From an uncultured Eubacterium sp. (GTDB lineage: Bacteria; Bacillota; Clostridia; Peptostreptococcales; Anaerovoracaceae), in contig CANBFZ010000066.1 in NCBI GenBank assembly GCA_947367725.1, positions 1 through 8,221 on the forward strand: DNA of 8,221 bases, in the 5' to 3' direction. Numbering within the stretch: position 1 is the stretch's first letter; each line of letters begins with the position of its first letter. Below, piece after piece: positions 1 to 4,968 of this stretch. The translations under genes were made by a program, and so were the position numbers. Below the pieces are notes generated by a model. The model had not been told where the DNA came from. It did no database searches and worked only from the letters and a program-made list of their open reading frames with translations.

Positions 1-497
1 GAATCCAGCTCTGCCAGCACTGCAGCCCGGCAGGCGATTTCCGCACCGGCTTCTTTTGCCAGGGTTTCCAGCGCATTGAGAGATTCCCCCGTGGCGATAA
101 CATCGTCGATAATGGCAACCCGTTTGCCTCGGATTTTTTCTACATCACAGCCGTCCATGTAAAGGGTTTGTTTTTTCTGCGTGGTGATGGAGTAAACGTT
201 GGCTTCTAGTACATTCTGCATATAAGGTTTGTTGCTCTTTCTGGCGACAACAAAATCCTTGTGCCCTAGAATTCTGCTGAGTTCATAAGTCAAAATAATA
301 CCTTTTGCTTCTGCTGTCAAAAGTACGTCGAATTCCGGCAGTCTTTTCGCAAGTTCCGGTGCAACTGCCTGCACAAGTTCGGTGTCGGAGACGATGCAGA
401 AGCTGGCAAGCGCCATGTCCTCTTTTATTTTTACAAAAGGAAGCTGTCTCTTTACGCCGCAAATTTCAAAATCAAAATAAGGTGGTTGATACCGCAT
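1..497 (-). CDS. Adenine-type phosphoribosyltransferase, 5' part only (gene runs off the left edge)
   Basis: Type I phosphoribosyltransferase, which joins a purine base to PRPP to make a nucleotide in cytoplasmic salvage. I translated 165 codons from the ATG at 495-497, which has GAGG eight bases upstream on the minus strand. The PRPP-binding loop is VAIIDDVIATGES (residues 127-139), with the two acidic residues and the TGES phosphate-binding turn intact. Earlier residues fit the apt-like family: LTAEAKGI (60-67), then VVARKS (83-88) followed by KPYM (90-93). The C-terminus lies outside the window; family members are usually about 170-190 residues, so only a short piece should be missing. Adenine is the likeliest base by family resemblance, but xanthine or a regulatory PRTase of the same fold cannot be excluded. 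The gene is divergent from the small membrane protein gene and has its own leader containing palindromes. Confidence 0.87.
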   Translation of the reverse strand, partial: MRYQPPYFDFEICGVKRQLPFVKIKEDMALASFCIVSDTELVQAVAPELAKRLPEFDVLLTAEAKGIILTYELSRILGHKDFVVARKSNKPYMQNVLEANVYSITTQKKQTLYMDGCDVEKIRGKRVAIIDDVIATGESLNALETLAKEAGAEIACRAAVLAELD

Positions 498-527
498 AGT
501 AGGTTCCTCTTTCTATCTGTCGTGATT

Positions 528-540
528 TATCGTGACGATA
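528..540. promoter_or_regulatory. 13-bp palindrome in the phosphoribosyltransferase leader
   Basis: TATCGT and ACGATA are symmetric about one central G. It lies about 30 bp upstream of the start codon, inside the predicted mRNA leader. A related TTTATCGT occurs at 588-595, beyond the -10 box. Operator function is inference only. Confidence 0.3.
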
Positions 541-549
541 TGTCTTCTT

Positions 550-565
550 GTGTTCCTGTGAACAC
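550..565. promoter_or_regulatory. Perfect 6-4-6 inverted repeat at the phosphoribosyltransferase transcription start
   Basis: Arms GTGTTC and GAACAC flank the 4-nt centre CTGT. It lies directly downstream of the minus-strand -10 box, over the predicted start site. That position suits a repressor operator or a 5'-end RNA hairpin. The half-site order (GTTC then GAAC) is opposite to the Gram-positive LexA box, so this is not an SOS box. Confidence 0.4.
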
Positions 566-573
566 TACTTCTT

Positions 574-579
574 ATTATA
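574..579 (-). promoter_or_regulatory. Putative -10 box of the phosphoribosyltransferase promoter
   Basis: Read on the minus strand this is a perfect TATAAT. The best -35 at 17 bp spacing is only TTTATT (597-602), so the promoter is weak at -35 or helped by an activator. Transcription would start near 567, giving a leader of about 70 nt before the ATG at 497. No purine riboswitch core was recognised in that leader. Confidence 0.5.
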
Positions 580-640
580 CAGGATTTTTTATCGTAAATA
601 AAGGGTTTTCTGCTTTTGAACTGTCCCAATTCGACCGAAT

Positions 641-656
641 CTTACAAGATTGTAAG
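641..656. promoter_or_regulatory. Perfect 7-2-7 palindrome with a third half-site, probable operator
   Basis: CTTACAA and TTGTAAG are separated by GA. A third copy of the half-site TTGTAAG occurs at 661-667, 11 bp after the second one in the same orientation, and it coincides with the -35 box of the downstream promoter. Overlap of half-sites with a promoter suggests binding by a dimeric regulator controlling the small membrane protein gene. The regulator family was not identified. Confidence 0.5.
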
Positions 657-660
657 TGTA

Positions 661-689
661 TTGTAAGCGGCGTCTATGGAAAGGATAAT
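661..689 (+). promoter_or_regulatory. Putative sigma-A promoter of the small membrane protein gene
   Basis: TTGTAA (661-666), a 17-bp spacer, then GATAAT (684-689). Transcription would begin near 696, leaving a leader of about 45 nt. The -35 hexamer is part of a repeated TTGTAAG half-site, so regulator and RNA polymerase would compete or cooperate here. Confidence 0.5.
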
Positions 690-742
690 GTGCAGAATGT
701 ATAATGAAACTACAAAAGGGAATGAAAGAAGGGAGCATATGT

Positions 743-964
743 ATGAGACAAAATCGTAAGCTTGCAGTCAGTGCACTTGCTATAGATTTAATTAGTGGGA
801 TATTGGGTGTTGGATATCTTGTCGCTTTAGGGGTAAAGGGAATGGAAGACACGATCTCCGCGGGTTCTATTTTTAAACCGGCATTTCCTATGCTGGGTAT
901 GTTAGCAGTCGTCATGGCAGTTTCCACCCTCGTCATGGTTTGTGCACTGCCAAAAAAGAGATAA
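743..964 (+). CDS. Small two-helix membrane protein of unknown function
   Basis: I do not recognise this 73-residue protein. The chosen start is the ATG at 743, preceded by GGGAG ending eight bases upstream; in-frame ATGs at 704 and 722 have poorer sites. The N-terminus (MRQNRK) and C-terminus (PKKR) are basic and flank two hydrophobic stretches, roughly residues 8-29 and 48-66. The loop between them carries K, E, D and K. By the positive-inside rule it should be a hairpin with both ends in the cytoplasm. There are no cysteine pairs, catalytic motifs or signal-cleavage site. It is monocistronic, with its own operator-like palindrome, promoter and terminator, which argues for a real, regulated gene. 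It could be a stress or envelope small protein; its role is unknown. Confidence 0.65.
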   Translation: MRQNRKLAVSALAIDLISGILGVGYLVALGVKGMEDTISAGSIFKPAFPMLGMLAVVMAVSTLVMVCALPKKR

Positions 965-980
965 ACAGCAGAGGGGAGAA

Positions 981-1027
981 AACAGTCTGATACAGGGATA
1001 CAAATCCTGCTGTGTCAGGCTGTTTTT
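981..1027. terminator. Bidirectional intrinsic terminator between convergent genes
   Basis: AACAGTCTGATACAG (981-995) pairs with CTGTGTCAGGCTGTT (1010-1024) through a 15-bp stem that includes two G-U pairs. An inner GGA/TCC extension closes the loop TACAAA. The plus strand continues into a T tract (1023-1027). The minus strand leaves the stem into TTTTC, so it should also end transcripts of the opposing regulator gene. Confidence 0.85.
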
Positions 1028-1035
1028 CATTGCAG

Positions 1036-1407
1036 TTATTTTGTCTGCTTTTTGCTGTTTTCATCTGTCAGCAAGACCGAAGCGCGTTCCAGCAGACAGC
1101 CTTTTGCAAAAGGAGAAAGTTTATGAAATAACCGAACCAATTCAGTAATATCTCTGCTGCCTGTAAAATTAACGCGTTTGATAAAAATGTCATAGTCGCT
1201 TTCAAAGAGAACGTCCATGGGAATCTGATAGAGTTTTGCGAGTCGAATCAGCAAATCTGTACGTGCGGCTCTGTGCCCTAATTCTACCATACCATAAGTC
1301 GATAACGAAATATGTAGAAGATGCGCTACTTCTTTTTGTGTGTACCCGAAGAGGGTTCTGAGATATTTTAAATTGTTTCCTATACATTGCTGCATCTTTG
1401 TCTCCAT
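1036..1407 (-). CDS. XRE-family helix-turn-helix transcriptional regulator
   Basis: A 123-residue DNA-binding protein. The start is the ATG at 1405-1407, with AGGAGG ten bases upstream on the minus strand; a longer start at 1443 would place the ribosome site inside the gene. Residues 11-68 form a typical Cro/C1 domain: NNLKYLR, then GYTQKEVAHLLHIS as helices 2-3, and LIRLAKLYQIPMDVLF as the closing helices. The C-terminal 45 residues include LFHKLSPFAKGCLLERASVLL, a helical segment common after the HTH in Clostridia XRE proteins and probably used for dimerisation. There is no ligand or peptidase domain. It is divergent from gap and convergent with the small membrane protein gene. Autoregulation through the palindrome near its promoter is plausible; whether it controls gap is unknown. 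Confidence 0.88.
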   Translation of the reverse strand: METKMQQCIGNNLKYLRTLFGYTQKEVAHLLHISLSTYGMVELGHRAARTDLLIRLAKLYQIPMDVLFESDYDIFIKRVNFTGSRDITELVRLFHKLSPFAKGCLLERASVLLTDENSKKQTK

Positions 1408-1434
1408 GCTGCAAAGTCCTCCTATCCTATATTG

Positions 1435-1448
1435 ATCGCGCAAGCGAT
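1435..1448. promoter_or_regulatory. Inverted repeat near the regulator transcription start, possible auto-operator
   Basis: ATCGC, the spacer GCAA, then GCGAT, just downstream of the predicted minus-strand -10 box. XRE regulators often bind short dyads at their own promoter. The arms are only 5 bp, so a chance occurrence is possible. Confidence 0.3.
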
Positions 1449-1451
1449 TCT

Positions 1452-1479
1452 ATCATAATAGATAAAAATTTTTTGTCGA
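1452..1479 (-). promoter_or_regulatory. Putative promoter of the XRE regulator gene
   Basis: On the minus strand: TCGACA (1474-1479), a 16-bp spacer, then TATGAT (1452-1457). An overlapping TATTAT (1455-1460) is an alternative -10 with poor spacing. Transcription would begin near 1445, about 38 nt before the start codon. Confidence 0.4.
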
Positions 1480-1496
1480 AAGTTTCAAGAAAACTT
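1480..1496. promoter_or_regulatory. 6-5-6 inverted repeat between the divergent regulator and gap promoters
   Basis: AAGTTT, spacer CAAGA, then AAACTT. A second dyad, CAAG-AAAA-CTTG (1486-1497), is nested in it. It lies upstream of both the regulator and gap promoters, where a shared operator would be expected. The sequence is AT-rich, so the dyad alone is weak evidence. Confidence 0.3.
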
Positions 1497-1539
1497 GGTT
1501 TTTTGAAAAATTTTCGTAAGTATTTTTGTAACGTTTCTA

Positions 1540-1567
1540 TTGACATTTGTGAAAGACGTGCTAACTT
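1540..1567 (+). promoter_or_regulatory. Putative sigma-A promoter of gap
   Basis: Consensus TTGACA (1540-1545), a 16-bp spacer, then TAACTT (1562-1567). The start site would be near 1574, with a leader of about 39 nt carrying GGGAGG before the ATG. The -35 is perfect but the -10 is modest; TTATAG (1566-1571) is an alternative with overlong spacing. Confidence 0.5.
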
Positions 1568-1612
1568 ATAGAGTAACAGACGATAAACAGCGTGGATAAG
1601 GGAGGAATCAGA

Positions 1613-2632
1613 ATGGGTATTAAAGTTGCAATTAACGGATTTGGAAGAATTGGCAGACTTGCGTTTCGTAGAATGTTTGGAGATCCCGACTTTGAGATCG
1701 TAGCAGTTAACGATCTGACCAGTCCGGATATGCTCTGCTATCTTTTGAAGCATGACAGTGTGCAGGGGGGTTATAAGAATCACACGGTAAGCTGCGATGC
1801 TACGTCCCTGATTGTGGACGGAACGCCGATCCGGATTTATGCGGAGGCAGAACCGGACAAGCTGCCATGGAGTACGCTGGACGTGGACGTGGTGCTGGAG
1901 TGTACCGGTTTCTTTGCCTCCAAAGAAAAATCTCGCGCACATCTTGCAGCTGGTGCAAAGAAGGTTTTGATTTCTGCACCGGCAGGCAATGATCTGCCTA
2001 CGATTGTATATGGTGTCAACCATGAGACATTGACCAAAGAAGACTGCATTGTATCTGGCGCCAGCTGCACCACCAACTGTCTTGCGCCGATGGCAAAAGC
2101 GCTCAATGATTACAGAGAACTGCGTACCGGCTTTATGACTACGATTCATGCCTATACAGGGGATCAGATGATTTTGGACGGTCCGCACAGAAAAGGAGAT
2201 TTTCGGCGTGCGCGGGCAGGTGCGGTAAACATTGTGCCAAACAGTACCGGTGCGGCAAAAGCCATTGGTCTTGTCATTCCGGAACTTTCTGGAAAACTCA
2301 TCGGTTCGGCGCAGAGAGTGCCGGTACCATCAGGCTCCATTACCATTTTGGATGCGACGCTGAAAGATGAAACAGAAAGTGTAACGGTAGAAGGTATCAA
2401 TGCAGCGATGCAGGCTGCGGCAACTGCCTCTTTTGGTTACTCAGAGGAAGAACTGGTTTCCAGTGATATCATTGGAATGGAGTACGGTTCCCTCTTTGAC
2501 GCAACGCAGACTTTAGCGCAGCGATGCGGTACCAAAATTTATGAGGTGCGGGTTGTGGCATGGTATGATAACGAAATGAGCTATACTTGCCAGCTGATCA
2601 GAACGCTGCGCTATATGGCAAACTTGATTTGA
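1613..2632 (+). CDS. gap: Glyceraldehyde-3-phosphate dehydrogenase (NAD-dependent, phosphorylating)
   Basis: Glycolytic enzyme converting glyceraldehyde 3-phosphate, NAD+ and phosphate to 1,3-bisphosphoglycerate; cytoplasmic tetramer. The start is the ATG at 1613 with GGGAGG just upstream, giving 339 residues, the normal length. Residues 4-16 ([13 protein letters not shown]) are the dinucleotide fold, and VNDL (32-35) has the Asp typical of NAD rather than NADP use. The active-site segment [12 protein letters not shown] (148-159) holds catalytic Cys152; His179 lies in [10 protein letters not shown]. The phosphate-site segment [20 protein letters not shown] (198-217) and the C-terminal WYDNEMSY are intact. 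SGASC plus [15 protein letters not shown] closely recall the streptococcal-type enzyme. It is not next to pgk or tpi: it stands alone, divergent from an XRE regulator, with its own promoter and terminator. Confidence 0.98.
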   Translation: MGIKVAINGFGRIGRLAFRRMFGDPDFEIVAVNDLTSPDMLCYLLKHDSVQGGYKNHTVSCDATSLIVDGTPIRIYAEAEPDKLPWSTLDVDVVLECTGFFASKEKSRAHLAAGAKKVLISAPAGNDLPTIVYGVNHETLTKEDCIVSGASCTTNCLAPMAKALNDYRELRTGFMTTIHAYTGDQMILDGPHRKGDFRRARAGAVNIVPNSTGAAKAIGLVIPELSGKLIGSAQRVPVPSGSITILDATLKDETESVTVEGINAAMQAAATASFGYSEEELVSSDIIGMEYGSLFDATQTLAQRCGTKIYEVRVVAWYDNEMSYTCQLIRTLRYMANLI

Positions 2633-2640
2633 TTGTGGCA

Positions 2641-2677
2641 AAAAAAGCCCGCCGGTAGATTACCAGGCGGGCTTTTT
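2641..2677. terminator. Strong bidirectional intrinsic terminator between gap and the antiporter gene
   Basis: Six A residues, GCCCGCC (2647-2653) pairing with GGCGGGC (2666-2672), then five T residues. Inside the stem GGT pairs with ACC around AGATT, with one bulged A at 2665. The A and T tracts make it work on both strands, fitting the convergent genes that end at 2632 and 2697. Confidence 0.95.
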
Positions 2678-2696
2678 ACATACAAAATTCTTCTTA

Positions 2697-3854
2697 TTAT
2701 TTCATGAATTTTTTCAAAAGTACTGGCGTAATGATAGTAGTGACGATGACGACCAGTACGATCGGAGAAAATAAATCTCCGCCAAGGAGTCCCATATTAT
2801 AGCCTTTCTGGGCAACAATCAGAGCAACTTCTCCTCTGGATACCATGCCGATTCCGATGTGGAACGAATCGCTCCAGCTGAATTTGCAGAGCTTTGCACC
2901 CAGTCCGCAGCCCACGATCTTTGTCAATACAGCGACCAAAAGCAGCAGCAAAGAGAACACCATCAGTGAGCCGGTCATGCCGGAAAGTTCTGTTTTGATA
3001 CCGATGCTGGCGAAGAAAATTGGGGAGAAGAACAGGTAACTTGCCACCGTCATTTTTTTCGCGATATAAGACTTGATTTCAAAGGTAGACATCAGCAGTC
3101 CCAGCAGGTATGCGCCGGTAATATCTGCGATACCGAAATACTGTTCTGTAATAAAGGCGATCAAAAGCATCAATGCCATGACATAAATCGATACTCTGCG
3201 TTTATCTTTAATGTCATCGACTTTCGGTCTTGCAATTCTGAGAATAAAGCCAATGGCGATCATCAGAATGATGTAAAGGACAATTTTGATCAGAATAGAA
3301 ACGATGCTGACCGATGGATCTTTCAGGCTGGATACTACGGTTAAAATGATAATACCGATGATATCGTCAAGGACAGCGGCGCCTAAAATGGCACTGCCCA
3401 CCGGTCCGTTCAGCTTACCCATCTCCCGCAGCGCTTCTACCGTAATGCTTACAGAGGTTGCGGTCAGAATGACACCCATGAAGACACACTTTAAGACTTC
3501 GTTAAAATCGGACGCATCTACATGGAAATAGAAATAGTAGCATGCAGCACCGCCAATGAGCGGCAGAATGACGCCCATAGATGCAATGCAAAGCATGGAC
3601 ACACTGTTTTTCTTAATTTCGTTGATATCCGTGTCCAAACCTGCCATAAACATCAGCAGAATGACGCCGATTTCTGCACTTTCTGCAAGAAAGTTAGTTT
3701 CTTCCACAATGCCCAGTACCGATGGTCCTAAAATGACGCCGGCAACCAACGCGCCTACGACCTGGGGCATGTTGACTTTTTCGGAAAGTCCGCCTAAAAA
3801 TTTGGTAGACAAAATTATGATGGCAACTGCCAAAAGAAAGTAATAACTTGTCAT
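2697..3854 (-). CDS. CPA2-family cation:proton antiporter (NapA/KefB-like), no regulatory domain
   Basis: Inner-membrane antiporter exchanging H+ for Na+ or K+. The start is the ATG at 3852-3854, with GAGG nine bases upstream; an in-frame TTG at 3869 would consume that site. The 385-residue protein is almost entirely hydrophobic, with about 12-13 membrane segments. Diagnostic motifs are VVGALVAGVILGPSVLG (32-48), LMFMAGLDTD (67-76), the unwound TATSVSIT region (131-138), the paired ion-binding aspartates D163-D164 in GAAVLDDIIG, and GMVSRGEVALIVA (336-348), which carries a conserved basic residue of the core. The DD pair is characteristic of electrogenic Na+/H+ members such as NapA, but K+ cannot be excluded. 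The TrkA-N/C domains found in Kef proteins are absent. It is divergent from the SDR gene across a 335-bp region with a long inverted repeat. Confidence 0.93.
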   Translation of the reverse strand: MTSYYFLLAVAIIILSTKFLGGLSEKVNMPQVVGALVAGVILGPSVLGIVEETNFLAESAEIGVILLMFMAGLDTDINEIKKNSVSMLCIASMGVILPLIGGAACYYFYFHVDASDFNEVLKCVFMGVILTATSVSITVEALREMGKLNGPVGSAILGAAVLDDIIGIIILTVVSSLKDPSVSIVSILIKIVLYIILMIAIGFILRIARPKVDDIKDKRRVSIYVMALMLLIAFITEQYFGIADITGAYLLGLLMSTFEIKSYIAKKMTVASYLFFSPIFFASIGIKTELSGMTGSLMVFSLLLLLVAVLTKIVGCGLGAKLCKFSWSDSFHIGIGMVSRGEVALIVAQKGYNMGLLGGDLFSPIVLVVIVTTIITPVLLKKFMK

Positions 3855-3927
3855 AAACAAATACCTCAATCATTCTATTTAAATTTCACTAGACTACTCT
3901 AACACTAACAAGGGGTTTTGTAAATGG

Positions 3928-3954
3928 AACTTTTTGCTTAAACGTCAAAAAGTT
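3928..3954. promoter_or_regulatory. Perfect 9-9-9 inverted repeat, probable operator
   Basis: AACTTTTTG, a 9-bp spacer CTTAAACGT, then CAAAAAGTT, with no mismatch in the arms. Neither side is followed by a T tract, so it is not a terminator. It lies about 75 bp upstream of the antiporter start codon and about 65 bp upstream of the plus-strand -35 box. Either promoter, or both, could be controlled from it. The binding protein is unknown. Confidence 0.5.
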
Positions 3955-4017
3955 TAAATATGAAAGAATGGGACAGGAAAAAATTTCAAAAAAACAAAAA
4001 TAATATCTGAAAATTCT

Positions 4018-4046
4018 TTGACAAGCGGGAAAGAATGTAGTAGAAT
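4018..4046 (+). promoter_or_regulatory. Near-consensus sigma-A promoter upstream of the SDR gene
   Basis: Perfect TTGACA (4018-4023), a 17-bp spacer, then TAGAAT (4041-4046). The start site would be near 4053, giving a leader of about 137 nt that contains an intrinsic terminator. A weaker second candidate is TTAGTT-N17-TACTAT (4078-4105), also upstream of the terminator. Confidence 0.75.
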
Positions 4047-4052
4047 ATAGAT

Positions 4053-4157
4053 GAAAATAATCTGAGAATCTCGGAATTAGTTTCTAAGATTATAGTTAAT
4101 ACTATGCGCCAGAATATAAGCAAAGAAAAAACATTGGGCACGTCCCAATGTTTTTTT
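4053..4157 (+). ncRNA. Putative structured leader or short terminated RNA upstream of the SDR gene
   Basis: The RNA would begin at the 4018-4046 promoter and end at the terminator, about 105 nt. Two hairpins are visible before the terminator. The first pairs ATAATCT (4057-4063) with AGATTAT (4087-4093), extended by AGA/TCT past one mismatch. The second pairs ATAGT (4092-4096) with ACTAT (4101-4105). They share bases 4092-4093, so they compete slightly. No T-box, SAM, FMN or purine consensus was recognised. It could be an attenuation leader, an independent small RNA, or simple leakage control; the class is unknown. Confidence 0.4.
4126..4157 (+). terminator. Intrinsic terminator between the SDR promoter and its gene (possible attenuator)
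   Basis: ACATTGGG (4131-4138), loop CACGT, then CCCAATGT (4144-4151), within six flanking A and seven T residues that extend the stem to as much as 13 bp. No gene ends here: the upstream gene is on the other strand and begins at 3854. It therefore sits inside the leader of the SDR transcript, 32 bp before the start codon. Confidence 0.85.
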
Positions 4158-4189
4158 GCAAAGAAATGAAAGAAAAGAAGGTGTGCAGG

Positions 4190-4912
4190 ATGAAGTCGGT
4201 GTTGATTACAGGCGGCTCCAGAGGGATTGGGGCATCCATGGTAAAAGCGTTTACCAAGTGCGGATATAAAACCGCGTTCCTTTATAAAGAAAGAGAGGAC
4301 AAGGCCCGCGAGATCAGTGAGCAGACAGGGGCTGCGGCCATTTGCTGCGATGTGTCTGACGGCAGGCAGGTAGCAGAAGGTGTGCAAGCTGCCCGCATGT
4401 ATCTGGAAGTTCCGTATTTTGACGTGCTGGTATGTAATGCAGGAATTAGTATCACAGGTTTGTTTACCGATACCACGCAGGCACAATGGAAAGAAATCAT
4501 GGATACCAATCTTTACGGAACAATCAACGCAGTAAGAGAAGTACTTCCCTCTATGCTAGAAAGGCAGCAGGGCAGCATTGTAACGGTTTCCTCCATCTGG
4601 GGGCAGACAGGCGGTTCTTGCGAAGTGGCATATTCTACCACAAAATCTGCAGTCATAGGGTTTACCAAAAGCCTTGCAAAGGAAGTGGCGCTTTCCGGCA
4701 TCAGAGTGAACTGCATTGCACCAGGCGTGATAGATACAGATATGAGCCGCATCTGCGGCGAAGAAACCATAGCGGCATTGACAGAAGAAATTCCCATGGG
4801 GAGAATTGGAACTGCAGAGGAGACCGCAAAGGCAGCCGTCTTTTTAGCGTCTGCAGAAGCTTCCTATATTACAGGGCAGGTGCTGGCTGTCAATGGAGGG
4901 TTTTACATCTGA
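4190..4912 (+). CDS. ymfI: SDR-family reductase, likely elongation factor P 5-aminopentanone reductase (YmfI type)
   Basis: NAD(P)H-dependent short-chain reductase of 240 residues. The start is the ATG at 4190 with AGAAGGTG ending six bases before it; an in-frame ATG at 4148 lies inside the terminator and is unlikely. Cofactor loop TGGSRGIG (7-14), CNAG (82-85), Asn107, and the Ser135-Tyr148-Lys152 catalytic triad are intact. The stretch SSIWGQTGGSCEVAYSTTKS (134-153), followed later by APGVIDTDM (177-185), resembles YmfI-type enzymes rather than ordinary FabG. In Bacillus subtilis YmfI reduces the 5-aminopentanone group on the EF-P lysine to 5-aminopentanol, tuning translation of proline-rich sequences. 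The assignment rests on remembered motif resemblance; a FabG-like acyl-ACP reductase is the alternative. No efp gene is in the window. Its 3' end carries a promoter for the wall genes 56 bp downstream. Confidence 0.8.
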   Translation: MKSVLITGGSRGIGASMVKAFTKCGYKTAFLYKEREDKAREISEQTGAAAICCDVSDGRQVAEGVQAARMYLEVPYFDVLVCNAGISITGLFTDTTQAQWKEIMDTNLYGTINAVREVLPSMLERQQGSIVTVSSIWGQTGGSCEVAYSTTKSAVIGFTKSLAKEVALSGIRVNCIAPGVIDTDMSRICGEETIAALTEEIPMGRIGTAEETAKAAVFLASAEASYITGQVLAVNGGFYI

Positions 4913-4930
4913 AAAATCTTGTGTTATACT
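4902..4930 (+). promoter_or_regulatory. Extended -10 promoter for the wall-synthesis gene pair, overlapping the SDR stop
   Basis: TTTACA (4902-4907), a 17-bp spacer, then TATACT (4925-4930), with TG at 4922-4923 making a TGn extended -10. Each hexamer has one mismatch. The -35 lies in the last SDR codons. The start would be near 4937, leaving a leader of about 32 nt to the ATG at 4969. Confidence 0.7.
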
Positions 4931-4968
4931 AGTAGAACATCAAAGGAATGGAGGGGTTTGCGAGTATT

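Larger units (their letters stand above)
3855..4189. other. 335-bp divergent intergenic region between antiporter and SDR genes
   Basis: AT-rich region without a convincing coding sequence. It holds a 9-9-9 inverted repeat (3928-3954), a near-consensus plus-strand promoter (4018-4046), hairpin-forming leader sequence (4057-4105) and an intrinsic terminator (4126-4157). No confident promoter was found for the antiporter: the best minus-strand match, TTGTTA-N17-TGAAAT near 3883-3912, is weak. Confidence 0.7.

Noticed and set aside
550..565. Possible LexA/SOS box
   Set aside because: The Gram-positive box is GAAC-N4-GTTC; this dyad has the reverse half-site order.
498..580. Purine riboswitch in the phosphoribosyltransferase leader
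   Set aside because: I could not find the conserved three-way-junction core or paired loop sequences.
486..704. 72-codon plus-strand frame across the first divergent intergenic region
   Set aside because: It overlaps the phosphoribosyltransferase start and both promoters, has no ribosome site and no family resemblance.
2054..2092. SGASC in place of the textbook SNASC in the GAPDH active-site segment
   Set aside because: The Asn-to-Gly change looked anomalous, but streptococcal-type GAPDHs carry [12 protein letters not shown]; catalytic Cys and His are intact.
1427..2188. 253-codon minus-strand frame opposite the start of gap
   Set aside because: Antisense to a certain gene, with composition typical of a reverse-frame shadow and no ribosome site or recognisable motif.
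4104..4169. 21-codon reading frame running through the attenuator-like hairpin
   Set aside because: No Shine-Dalgarno sequence before its ATG, and its composition follows the A and T tracts of the terminator. A leader peptide is not supported.
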